64,000 nucleotides of DNA from Leuconostoc rapi (lineage in GTDB: Bacteria > Bacillota > Bacilli > Lactobacillales > Lactobacillaceae): contig NZ_JAFBEK010000003.1 in assembly GCF_016908715.1 (NCBI RefSeq), positions 177,130 through 241,129 of the forward strand, in the 5' to 3' direction. Position numbers and translations under genes: made by a program. Numbering within the stretch: the first letter of the stretch is position 1; the number at the start of each line of letters is the position of its first letter. Shown here one piece after another: positions 15,365-23,200 of the stretch. Below the pieces are notes generated by a model. That model did no database searches. It worked only from the letters and a program-made list of their open reading frames with translations, and was not told where the DNA came from.

Positions 15365-17344
15365 ATGAAGTATAATGAAGTAGCGAAGCGTATTGCAAAG
15401 ACGGTTGATAAGGATAATATTGTCGCTGCAGCTCACTGCGCAACGAGATTACGTCTGGTTGTTAAGGATGTCGACAAAATTGACCAAGTCGCATTAGATA
15501 ATGATCCAGATGTTAAAGGCACATTTAACGCCAATGGTCAGTATCAAATTATCATTGGCCCTGGTGATGTTGACGGTGTTTATGATGAATTTGTCAAAAT
15601 AACTGGTGTTAAACAGGCTACGCCTGATGATTTGAAACAAATTGTCGCCAAATCTGGTAAGAAAAATCCTTTAATGGATTTAATCAAAGTTTTATCTGAT
15701 ATATTTGTGCCTTTGATTCCTGCATTGGTTGCTGGTGGTTTGTTGATGGCATTGAATAACATTTTGACTGGTGCAGGCATGTTTGGACCTAAGTCACTTG
15801 TTCAAATGTTCCCACAAATCACTGGTTTGTCAGAAATGGTTAATTTGATGGCATCTGCACCATTTGCCTTTTTACCTATTTTAATCGGTATCACAGCTAC
15901 ACGTCGATTTGGTGGTAGTGAAATTCTAGGTGCTGCTGCAGGTATGATGTTAGTTATGCCAAGTTTAATCAATGGTTACGGTGTGGCTGAAGCTGTTGCT
16001 AGTGGTAAAATGCCAACATGGGACTTATTCGGTTTGTCAGTTGCACAAGCTGGTTATCAAGGTCAAGTTTTGCCAGTGATTGGTGTCGCCTTTATATTAG
16101 CCACATTGGAAAAGTTTTTCCATAAGCATTTAAAAGGTGCCATTGACTTTACATTTACACCAATGCTTGCAATGTTAATCACTGGTTTTGTTACCTTCAT
16201 TGTTGTGGGTCCAGTCTTACGCATTGTTTCAAATGGTATCACAGATGGGTTAACATGGTTGGTGACGACATTTGGATTTATTGGCTATGGTGTATTTGGT
16301 TCATTTTATTCAGCAATTGTCATTACTGGGTTACATCAAAGTTTCCCAGCAATCGAAACCCAATTGTTGGCTAACATTTCTAAAACAGGTGGTGACTTTA
16401 TTTTCCCAATCGCTACGGCTGCTAACGTTGCGCAAGGTGCTGCGACATTTGCTGTTTATTTCTTGGCAAAGGGAAATACAAAGTTAAGGGCTTTGTCTTC
16501 ATCAGCGGGCGCTTCAGCCATGTTAGGTATTACAGAACCAGCTTTGTTTGGAGTTAATTTAAAATATCGTTTTCCGTTCTTCATTGCATTGGGTTCATCA
16601 GGTATTGCGAGTCTTGTTATGGGGCTATTCCAAGTGATGTCATCATCACTTGGACCAGCCGGTTTGATTGGCTTTATTGCTATTCCTGCAAATAAGTGGG
16701 TTGGTTTCTTCATCGCAGTTATCGTGAGCTTCTCATTGTCATTTGTCGCAACTTATGCCTATGGCCGCTCACATATGCCAGCTACTGATGATGAAACAGC
16801 TGTGCCAGAAGCAGACGCAACAGTGTCCACTACGCATGTCGATGGTTTTGGAATAGATGCGCCGGTAGCAGGACAACTTGTTGATATCAAGACTGTTGGT
16901 GATGCTGTCTTTTCAAGTGGTATGATGGGTAAGGGTGTTGCTATTGAACCAACAGATAATAAAATTTTTGCACCCGCAAATGGTGAAATTACAGTGGCAT
17001 ACGACACAAAGCATGCTTATGGTATCAAAACTACAGATGGCGTTGAAGTATTAATTCATGTGGGTATTGATACAGTTAATTTAGCTGGGAAGGGTTTTAC
17101 TAGTGAAGTGATACAAGGGCAACAGGTTAAACAAGGTCAATTACTTGGTACGTTTGACAAACAGGTCATCTCAGATGCTGGTTATCCAGTGACAACAATG
17201 GTTATTATTACAAATACAAGTACTTTTAAAGACGTGGCACTGGATGCAACATTCGGGGACACAGTTCAAATTACTGATACTTTATTGACGGCTATACCAG
17301 AGCCAGAATTGATTTCTGAAACTATTACACCAGCAAATGTTTAA
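15365..17344 (+). CDS. scrA: Sucrose-specific PTS transporter EIIBCA
   Basis: This membrane permease phosphorylates sucrose to sucrose-6-phosphate during uptake. The 659-residue protein is a B-C-A fusion. EIIB (about 1-85) has the phospho-cysteine in AAHCATRLRL (Cys25). EIIC (about 105-470) has multiple helices and the GITEPALFGVNLKYRFPF signature. EIIA (about 510-645) has the active-site His565 in LIHVGIDTV. It starts after GTAGGGGAAAG and is followed 12 bases later by scrB. A beta-glucoside PTS has a similar layout, but the scrB/scrK neighbours point to sucrose. Confidence 0.93.
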   Translation: MKYNEVAKRIAKTVDKDNIVAAAHCATRLRLVVKDVDKIDQVALDNDPDVKGTFNANGQYQIIIGPGDVDGVYDEFVKITGVKQATPDDLKQIVAKSGKKNPLMDLIKVLSDIFVPLIPALVAGGLLMALNNILTGAGMFGPKSLVQMFPQITGLSEMVNLMASAPFAFLPILIGITATRRFGGSEILGAAAGMMLVMPSLINGYGVAEAVASGKMPTWDLFGLSVAQAGYQGQVLPVIGVAFILATLEKFFHKHLKGAIDFTFTPMLAMLITGFVTFIVVGPVLRIVSNGITDGLTWLVTTFGFIGYGVFGSFYSAIVITGLHQSFPAIETQLLANISKTGGDFIFPIATAANVAQGAATFAVYFLAKGNTKLRALSSSAGASAMLGITEPALFGVNLKYRFPFFIALGSSGIASLVMGLFQVMSSSLGPAGLIGFIAIPANKWVGFFIAVIVSFSLSFVATYAYGRSHMPATDDETAVPEADATVSTTHVDGFGIDAPVAGQLVDIKTVGDAVFSSGMMGKGVAIEPTDNKIFAPANGEITVAYDTKHAYGIKTTDGVEVLIHVGIDTVNLAGKGFTSEVIQGQQVKQGQLLGTFDKQVISDAGYPVTTMVIITNTSTFKDVALDATFGDTVQITDTLLTAIPEPELISETITPANV

Positions 17345-17355
17345 AGGGGAGCTTA

Positions 17356-18621
17356 ATGCTAGTAACAAATGATCATGTCGCTTTTGAAAAATATCATTTA
17401 TATCCATCAATAGGATTATTAAATGATCCAAATGGTTTAGTACATTTTAAAGGGCAATACCATGTGTTTTATCAATGGAACCCGCGCGCCTGTGACCATA
17501 CTTATAAAGTCTGGGGGCACTTTGTTTCCGACGATTTGATAACATGGCAACGTGTTGAGACAGCTTTGGAGCCATCACTTGAAAATTTGGATAGCGCGGG
17601 AATTTATTCAGGAGCAGCATTTGTCCACGACGAGCGATTGTATGTCTTCTATACAGGGAATGTGCGCGACAGCGCTGGCCATAGTGTGAAATCTTCTCAA
17701 ATGTGGGCAGTCAGCGATGATGGTATTCATTTTGAAAAATTGGGTGAATTGTTGCCACATCCAGAGGGCTTTACAAAAAATGTACGAGATCCTATGGTAT
17801 GGCAAGGAAAAAATGGGCATTATTTTCTAATACTAGGCGCGCAACATGATGATAATGTTGGTGATATCATTGTTTATGAATCTATCGATTTCAATCATTG
17901 GCGCTATCGTGGATCAATACTAGGTGATCAATTACCAGATGTTCGTGGATATATGCTAGAGTGTCCGAGTTTTATTGAAGTTGATGGCAAACAAATTTTA
18001 ATGTTTTCACCACAAGGATTGGCGCCAGACACTAAGAACCATCGCTATGAAAATATTCACAATACAGGTTATGTTGTTGGTGAATTTGATGAAACAACAG
18101 CTCAATTTCACGTGTCAACTGAGTTCTCGGAAGTAGATAAGGGGTTAGAATTTTATGCGCCACAAACTTTAATTGCCCCAGATGGTCGGCGTATTATGTG
18201 GGGTTGGGCAGGTATGATGACACCTGAACGGGAGGAATCAATACCGACTATTGCAAAGCAACAATGGGTACATGTTTTAAGTTTGCCGCGCGAATTGCAT
18301 GTTGATGCGAATAATAGATTAGTTCAAAAACCAATTACAGAAATTTTGAATCCAAAATTATTAAAAGATTTCACCCACGTTGAGACTGGTCAATATACGA
18401 TTGATACAGTCGACGATTGGCGTATACAATTTGGTGAACATACGACGTTGGAACGGCAGGGTAACGACCTTATTTTGAAACGCCGTCAGTGGGAATCTGA
18501 TGAAATTGAGCAACGCCAAATTACTGGTCATGTGAATAATTTAATATTAATTGTAGACATTGATGTGATTGAAGTTTATACTGATGATGGTCTCAGTGTA
18601 ATGACATTTCGTTGGTTTTAG
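17356..18621 (+). CDS. scrB: Sucrose-6-phosphate hydrolase (GH32)
   Basis: The enzyme splits sucrose-6-phosphate from ScrA into glucose-6-phosphate and fructose. The 421-residue cytosolic protein shows the GH32 catalytic triad: nucleophile Asp in GLLNDPNG, transition-state Asp in VRDPMVW and acid/base Glu in MLECPSF. FYAPQTL and WGWAGM are also present. No signal peptide is visible. A strong AAAGGGGAG ribosome site sits just after the scrA stop, so the genes are one operon. Length is slightly below the usual 450-490, mainly in the C-terminal beta-sandwich. Confidence 0.94.
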   Translation: MLVTNDHVAFEKYHLYPSIGLLNDPNGLVHFKGQYHVFYQWNPRACDHTYKVWGHFVSDDLITWQRVETALEPSLENLDSAGIYSGAAFVHDERLYVFYTGNVRDSAGHSVKSSQMWAVSDDGIHFEKLGELLPHPEGFTKNVRDPMVWQGKNGHYFLILGAQHDDNVGDIIVYESIDFNHWRYRGSILGDQLPDVRGYMLECPSFIEVDGKQILMFSPQGLAPDTKNHRYENIHNTGYVVGEFDETTAQFHVSTEFSEVDKGLEFYAPQTLIAPDGRRIMWGWAGMMTPEREESIPTIAKQQWVHVLSLPRELHVDANNRLVQKPITEILNPKLLKDFTHVETGQYTIDTVDDWRIQFGEHTTLERQGNDLILKRRQWESDEIEQRQITGHVNNLILIVDIDVIEVYTDDGLSVMTFRWF

Positions 18622-18654
18622 ACGTGTCACTAGCCGAGGTAATAATGGCGCACA

Positions 18655-18671
18655 GATCGTTTAAAACGATC
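18655..18671 (+). repeat. Inverted repeat between scrB and scrK
   Basis: GATCGTTT-A-AAACGATC is a perfect 8-bp inverted repeat around one central base, 25 bases before the scrK start. It could be a protein-binding site or a small RNA hairpin; no promoter is obvious. Confidence 0.5.
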
Positions 18672-18695
18672 GTATATAGACAAAGGGGTAAAATT

Positions 18696-19568
18696 ATGGG
18701 ATTATTAGGTGCAATTGAAGCAGGTGGAACAAAGTTTGTTGTAGCTGTCGCTGATGAAAATTATAATGTCATTGAACGCTCAGCGTTTCCAACGCTGGAT
18801 GGTGAAAAAACATTAGATCAAGTGATCGCGTTTTTTGACCAGTTTGATAATATTGATGCGATTGGTATTGCAGCATTCGGGCCAATTGATATTGTTACCA
18901 ACTCTAAAACATATGGCTATGTCTTAGATACACCGAAACGTGGTTGGTCAGGTTTTGACTTTTTGGGACGTATGAAGACATGGCGTGATATTCCTTATTT
19001 CTGGACAACAGATGTTAACGGTGCTGGATGGGCGGAATTTGAAACCGGCGCTGCAAAAGATGTTAACAACATGGTTTATTTGACAGTTGGTACTGGTGTG
19101 GGCGCCGGAATTGTTTCTGGGGGTCATCTAGTGAGTGGTTACGGACATCCTGAGGCAGGACATATCTTCTTACAAAAACACCCAGAAGACACGTATGAAG
19201 GTCATTGCCCATTCCACGGGGACAACTGTTTAGAAGGACTAGCTGCTGGACCAGCGATTGAAGCACGTTGGCAAATGAGTGCCAAAGAAATACCTGATGA
19301 TCATATTGCTTGGAAGATTGAAGCTTATTATTTGGCACAAGCTGCACTAGATTACACAATGATTTTGCGTCCTGAAAAAATTATCTTCGGTGGTGGTGTA
19401 CCACATCGTGATATTTTGTTCCCGCTCATTCGCGAAAGCTTTGCTGAACAAATGAGTGATTATGTTGACGTACCCAATTTAGATGACTACATTGTGCCCG
19501 TAGCAAATGGTGATAATGCTGGTATCTTGGGTTGCTTCTACCTTGCTAAGACATTATTGACAGCCTAA
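18696..19568 (+). CDS. scrK: ROK-family fructokinase
   Basis: The enzyme phosphorylates the fructose released by ScrB. The start at 18696 is chosen because AAAGGGG lies 8 bases upstream and the protein then begins MGLLGAIEAGGTKFVVAV, the ATP-binding motif of ROK kinases. Its 290 residues include the zinc-binding type segment GHPEAGHIFLQKHPEDTYEG with CPFHGDNCLEG (His/Cys ligands kept), TVGTGVGAGIV and the C-terminal IIFGGGVPHRD. Length is typical for ScrK (about 290). A long hairpin terminates the operon. Confidence 0.94.
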   Translation: MGLLGAIEAGGTKFVVAVADENYNVIERSAFPTLDGEKTLDQVIAFFDQFDNIDAIGIAAFGPIDIVTNSKTYGYVLDTPKRGWSGFDFLGRMKTWRDIPYFWTTDVNGAGWAEFETGAAKDVNNMVYLTVGTGVGAGIVSGGHLVSGYGHPEAGHIFLQKHPEDTYEGHCPFHGDNCLEGLAAGPAIEARWQMSAKEIPDDHIAWKIEAYYLAQAALDYTMILRPEKIIFGGGVPHRDILFPLIRESFAEQMSDYVDVPNLDDYIVPVANGDNAGILGCFYLAKTLLTA

Positions 19569-19575
19569 AAAAAAC

Positions 19576-19626
19576 AAAACAACCCTACCGATAAACCCTT
19601 TTGGTTTATCTGGTAGGGTTGTTTTT
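19576..19626. terminator. Bidirectional terminator between scrK and the RNase H-like gene
   Basis: The 22-bp stem (19576-19597 with 19603-19625) has a single T bulge at 19611, a 5-base loop and T runs on both strands. The stop codon of the minus-strand gene (19606-19608) lies inside the stem. Confidence 0.9.
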
Positions 19627-19995
19627 TAGTGCTTGTAATGCCAGATTATGCGCCCCAAGGTTAGCTTTTTCAGGAATCCATTGGCTTAATACAATCTGAT
19701 GTGAGGATAATAACATCATAATCGTATCGACGAGTGTCTGGTAATGTTTAGCGTAGTTTTTATGAAGTGCGTCAATTAAAATTTGTGAGTCGCTATATAC
19801 TTGTAGCATATCAGTCGTATTTGGTAATTGTTGCAGGGCCCAAATTAAACCATAAAACTCAGCTTCGTGATTATCTCTTGTTACCTGAATACGCGTTTTG
19901 AGCTGCCTTTGCTGTTTATTAATAATAATAACTGCACCGGCAGCGCTACGACCTGACTCGATATGACGAGCGGCATCAACATAAAGGGTCATCAT
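19606..19995 (-). CDS. RNase HI-like protein
   Basis: The 129-residue RNase H-fold protein has YVDAA (Asp7), HEAEFYGL (Glu near 44) and YSDSQ (Asp near 68), matching the first three carboxylates of RNase HI. At the fourth position, where the family normally has NxxADxLA, this protein reads NLGAHNLAL, so the last Asp is replaced by His. Activity may be reduced or altered; related Bacillus YpdQ/YpeP proteins are poorly active or uncharacterised. A GGGAGAA ribosome site is present. It is convergent with scrK and divergent from ebsA. Confidence 0.85.
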   Translation of the reverse strand: MMTLYVDAARHIESGRSAAGAVIIINKQQRQLKTRIQVTRDNHEAEFYGLIWALQQLPNTTDMLQVYSDSQILIDALHKNYAKHYQTLVDTIMMLLSSHQIVLSQWIPEKANLGAHNLALQALKNNPTR

Positions 19996-20104
19996 GACTT
20001 CAGTTCTCCCACTTCTATCAGTATATTAAATCTGAAAAAATTGTTTCTAGATTAAATTATACCGTGTTTTCTAAGAAAAGTTATCAAAATACAATTAAAA
20101 TACA

Positions 20105-20113
20105 TGGTAAAAT
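20105..20113 (+). promoter_or_regulatory. Extended -10 promoter upstream of ebsA
   Basis: TGGTAAAAT (20105-20113) is a TGn-TAAAAT extended -10. The -35 is not clear. It would give a transcript starting just before the small frame at 20129. Confidence 0.45.
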
Positions 20114-20128
20114 AAAGGGTAACAACTA

Positions 20129-20164
20129 ATGACAAAATATAACAAACTTAAAATGGCTAAGTAA
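20129..20164 (+). CDS. Possible 11-residue leader peptide before ebsA
   Basis: ATG 20129 to TAA 20164 encodes MTKYNKLKMAK. AAAGGG is spaced 9 bases upstream, an ideal ribosome site, and ebsA starts 14 bases after the stop with its own site. It is very short and basic, and coding is unproven. It could be a regulatory upstream frame. Confidence 0.35.
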   Translation: MTKYNKLKMAK

Positions 20165-20178
20165 AGTAGAGGCAAAAT

Positions 20179-20580
20179 ATGGTACCTAAACGTGGTTTTT
20201 TTCAACCATTAGATATAACAGGACAGATTGGCTGGTTGTGGTGGCTAATCTTTCTAATGGCTGGCATAATTGTATGGGGTGAAATGGCATTTAAAATTGA
20301 AATAATTTCAATGGTGTATATTTTAGCGATATTAGTTTTAGGCGTGGCGCTAGTTTTACGCCGACGCATCTATGTTGCCGGATCACAGTTATTTTTAGGG
20401 CGTGTCTTTGTGTCAGATTACGAAAAAATATCTTTGACAACAATAGAAAAATGGCAATTAGAAGGGCATGTCCTATCATTCACGCGCGCTGGACGTGCAC
20501 GTAAATATTTATTGAGTCAAAATATTGCGAATCAAATTAAGGAATATATGAGTACCCATGACGAAAAAAACAATGATTAA
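20179..20580 (+). CDS. ebsA: EbsA-like small membrane protein
   Basis: The 133-residue protein has two predicted membrane helices (about residues 17-35 and 40-60: GWLWWLIFLMAGIIVWG and IISMVYILAILVLGVALVL). A basic RRRIYV turn follows, then a soluble domain resembling a PH-like fold. This layout and the neighbourhood of rluD match the EbsA family of lactobacilli and enterococci, but the motif evidence is modest. The C-terminus overlaps the rluD start by 23 bases, implying coupling. Function is not established. Confidence 0.65.
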   Translation: MVPKRGFFQPLDITGQIGWLWWLIFLMAGIIVWGEMAFKIEIISMVYILAILVLGVALVLRRRIYVAGSQLFLGRVFVSDYEKISLTTIEKWQLEGHVLSFTRAGRARKYLLSQNIANQIKEYMSTHDEKNND

Positions 20581-21484
20581 TATTACAACGCAAGTTGGTC
20601 GTATCGATGCTATTTTGGCAAAAGAAGACTTACAATATTCACGGACAACATTAGCTGAATGGTTGCAAAAAGGGAATATTTTAGTTAATAATAACAAAGT
20701 AAAACGGTCTTACAAAGTAAGCGAGGGGGACACCATTAGCATTTTCCCACCTCAAGTTGCATCAACTGAGATTATTGCTGAAGATATACCACTTGATATT
20801 GTTTATGAAGACAATGATATTTTGGTGGTTAATAAACCACAGGGCATGGTAGTTCACCCAGCTGCCGGACATGCTTCAGGAACGCTCGTCAATGCTTTAC
20901 TGTATCACGCGCCGTTGTCGACAATTAATGGTGCATTTCGACCAGGCATTGTCCACCGTATTGATCGAGATACGAGTGGTTTATTGATGGTTGCTAAAAA
21001 CGACGTTGCCCATCAAGCTTTGTCTGCACAATTAAAAGCGCATAAAAATGACCGTATTTATTATGCTTTGGTGCGCGGTGAGTTTTCTGAAAATTCAGGG
21101 ACTATCAATGCGCCAATTGGACGCCACCCTGTTGATCGTAAAAGGCAAGCCGTGCAAGCAGGTGGGCGTGAAGCAATAACGCATTTTGAAGTGGTGCAGC
21201 GCTATGTAGGTTTCACGTTATTAAAGGTACGTTTAGAAACTGGGCGTACACATCAGATTCGTGTGCATTTAACCTATATTGGTCATCCAATAGTAGGCGA
21301 TCCAGTTTACGGAAATGCGCAAAAATTAGCTGACGTGCCGTTAGTTGGGCAATTATTGCATGCTAAGACGTTATCGTTAGCTCAACCAACAACTGGCGAA
21401 GAATTGAGATTTGATAGTCCATTGCCAAACTATTTTCAAGCGGCTTTGGCGACACTCACAAAGATTAATCAAACCGATATTTAA
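20558..21484 (+). CDS. rluD: 23S rRNA pseudouridine synthase, RluD type
   Basis: This enzyme is predicted to isomerise uridines of 23S rRNA helix 69 (positions 1911/1915/1917). The 308-residue protein has an N-terminal S4 RNA-binding domain (about residues 10-80; RIDAILAKE, YSRTTLAEWLQKGNILVNN) and a RluA-type catalytic core with the invariant Asp in HRIDRDTSGLLMVAKN. It continues with GRTHQIRVHL and VGDPVYG. The start at 20558 overlaps ebsA; a second ATG at 20573 is possible. RluA-family specificity cannot be fixed by eye, but the S4 domain favours RluD. Confidence 0.92.
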   Translation: MTKKTMINITTQVGRIDAILAKEDLQYSRTTLAEWLQKGNILVNNNKVKRSYKVSEGDTISIFPPQVASTEIIAEDIPLDIVYEDNDILVVNKPQGMVVHPAAGHASGTLVNALLYHAPLSTINGAFRPGIVHRIDRDTSGLLMVAKNDVAHQALSAQLKAHKNDRIYYALVRGEFSENSGTINAPIGRHPVDRKRQAVQAGGREAITHFEVVQRYVGFTLLKVRLETGRTHQIRVHLTYIGHPIVGDPVYGNAQKLADVPLVGQLLHAKTLSLAQPTTGEELRFDSPLPNYFQAALATLTKINQTDI

Positions 21485-21487
21485 TTT

Positions 21488-21528
21488 GGAAGGAGAATAT
21501 GTGACGAGAGTCATGTATTAAAATTACT
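21488..21528 (+). promoter_or_regulatory. Split ribosome-binding region of pyrR
   Basis: GGAAGGAG (21488-21495) abuts a 10-bp hairpin AATATGTGAC (21496-21505), loop GAGA, GTCATGTATT (21510-21519), with two G-U pairs and a GNRA-type tetraloop. Nine bases then lead to the ATG at 21529. With the hairpin looped out, the Shine-Dalgarno spacing is canonical. The same sequence holds a start-stop ATG-TGA (21499-21504). Confidence 0.55.
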
Positions 21529-22056
21529 ATGGCAAATAAAGAAGTGCTTGATAATGCATCTCTCCAACGTGCATTGACGCGTATTACTTATGAAATTATT
21601 GAACGTAACAAAGGGGGCCAGGATCTGGTTCTTGTGGGTATTAAAACGCGTGGTGAATTTTTAGCTCATCGTATTGCAAGTAGATTAGAACAACTTGAAG
21701 AAGTGAAAATTCCTGTTATGGCAATTGATATTACAAATTTTCGTGATGATGTTTTAAATCATGACGATAGCTTAGGGTTAAATGATGAAGAAAGAACCAA
21801 TATTGCTGATAAAAACATTGTATTAATTGATGATGTTTTATTTACTGGGCGGACCATTCGTGCAGCATTGGATGCCTTGATTCATATTGGTCGTCCAAAA
21901 ACAATTTCTTTAGCGGTTTTGGTTGATCGTGGGCATCGGGAACTACCAATTCGTGCAGACTTTGTGGGTAAAAATATTCCAACAGCCCAAAATGAAAAAA
22001 TTAAAGTTTTCGTGCAAGAGATTGATGGTCGCGATGCGGTTGAAATTGTACATTAA
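21529..22056 (+). CDS. pyrR: Pyrimidine regulator PyrR / uracil phosphoribosyltransferase
   Basis: This bifunctional protein binds pyr mRNA leaders in response to UMP/UTP and has weak UPRTase activity. The 175-residue phosphoribosyltransferase fold has [14 protein letters not shown] (the PPi loop), a flexible DITNFRDDV region, and the PRPP-binding loop [21 protein letters not shown] (about residues 100-120). Length is typical (about 180). It heads a cluster with carA/carB-like genes. No classical PyrR attenuator (antiterminator/anti-antiterminator/terminator set) is visible in front of the downstream genes in this window. Confidence 0.95.
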   Translation: MANKEVLDNASLQRALTRITYEIIERNKGGQDLVLVGIKTRGEFLAHRIASRLEQLEEVKIPVMAIDITNFRDDVLNHDDSLGLNDEERTNIADKNIVLIDDVLFTGRTIRAALDALIHIGRPKTISLAVLVDRGHRELPIRADFVGKNIPTAQNEKIKVFVQEIDGRDAVEIVH

Positions 22057-22117
22057 TAGGAGATTGTACGCTTTATTTAGTTGATTTAGATAAAGAGCTG
22101 TACACAGTTAAAAAAAC
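22057..22117 (+). promoter_or_regulatory. Split ribosome-binding region of the carA-like gene
   Basis: TAGGAG (22057-22062) is followed two bases later by a stem-loop TGTAC/GTACA (22065-22069, 22100-22104) with inner stem CTTTAT/ATAAAG (22071-22076, 22090-22095). The ATG lies 13 bases after the hairpin, and no Shine-Dalgarno is near it. Alternatively TTG 22065 could open a six-codon frame ending TGA. Confidence 0.45.
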
Positions 22118-23200
22118 ATGATGAAACGTCACTTAATCCTTGAAGATGGTACGATATTTCAGGGCCTTGGTTTTGGTTCGCCAGCAACCACTTTTGGAGA
22201 AATTATTTTTCATACAGCCATGACTGGCTATCAAGAAATCATTACCGATCCTATTTATGATGGGCAAATGATTGTTTTTGCGATGCCAGTTATTGGGGCT
22301 GGCGGCATTCACGCGGAGGCTTATGAATCAGTAAAGCCAACGATCAGTGGTATGATCGTGCATGACCTAGCTGAAGTCTCTGTGAATCGTCAACGACGTA
22401 TGAATCTAGATCGATTTTTGAAACAACATAATATTCCAGGGCTATATCAAGTAGACACGCGGCAATTGATTCGTCATTTGCGCGAAACAGGTCCGCAAAA
22501 AGCAACAATTGTTGACTATGCAGATGAGCACGCTGTAGATCAATTAGTGGCTACTGTTTTAACTAATAAACAGGTTCAAAATACAGCAACGCCTAAACCG
22601 TATGCTAACCCTGGTAGAGGTCGCCATATTGTTGTCATTGATTTTGGGCTAAAACATGGCATTCTACGTATGTTAGGTGATTATGATGCCAATGTATCGG
22701 TGTTACCTTACACGACTAGTGTAGAAGAAGTTTTGACCTTAGACCCTGATGGCATTATTTTATCTACGGGACCAGGCGATCCTAGAACATTACCAGAAAG
22801 TGTTTTGACGTTGATACGGGTGTTACAGTCAAAAGTACCCATGCTAGGGATTGGTTTAGGTCACGAATTGTTTGCTCTGGCAAATGGTGCAGAACTTAAG
22901 CCGTTGCCTTCAGAGCATCATGGTATGAATCATCCAATACAAGAAATTATTTCTCGCCAAATATTTTACGCGATGCAGGGTCAAGGCTATGCTGTAGATG
23001 GAGAAACGATTAATCGCAAAAAATTATTTGTCACTTATCGTGATTTGGTTGATGGTGCCGTTCAAGGGCTGCGGCATCGTGAATTTCCAGCGTTTAGTGT
23101 CCAGTTTTTTCCAGATGCGGCACCAGGGCCACTTGAAGCAACGGCTGTATTTGCTGATTTTTTTGAAACGGTAGAAGATTATGTCGAACATTACAACTAA
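22118..23200 (+). CDS. CarA-like protein lacking the glutaminase triad
   Basis: Homology to the carbamoyl phosphate synthase small subunit is clear over all 360 residues: LEDGTIFQGLGFGSPATT, AMTGYQEIITDP, VDTRQLIRHLRETG, VIDFGLKHGILR and STGPGDPR. The catalytic residues are replaced. The nucleophile motif GICLGHQ reads GIGLGHE with Gly at 246. The VQYHPEA motif reads VQFFPDA, so His is Phe331 and Glu is Asp333. The GHRGGNHP and SQNHGYAV glutamine-site segments are also changed. It cannot be an ordinary glutaminase. It lies 61 bases after pyrR and its end overlaps the carB-like start by 20 bases. Confidence 0.9.
   Translation: MMKRHLILEDGTIFQGLGFGSPATTFGEIIFHTAMTGYQEIITDPIYDGQMIVFAMPVIGAGGIHAEAYESVKPTISGMIVHDLAEVSVNRQRRMNLDRFLKQHNIPGLYQVDTRQLIRHLRETGPQKATIVDYADEHAVDQLVATVLTNKQVQNTATPKPYANPGRGRHIVVIDFGLKHGILRMLGDYDANVSVLPYTTSVEEVLTLDPDGIILSTGPGDPRTLPESVLTLIRVLQSKVPMLGIGLGHELFALANGAELKPLPSEHHGMNHPIQEIISRQIFYAMQGQGYAVDGETINRKKLFVTYRDLVDGAVQGLRHREFPAFSVQFFPDAAPGPLEATAVFADFFETVEDYVEHYN

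Noticed and set aside
21485..22117. Classical PyrR transcription attenuator around pyrR
   Set aside because: No terminator with T run or PyrR consensus loop is present; only hairpins without U-tracts are seen.
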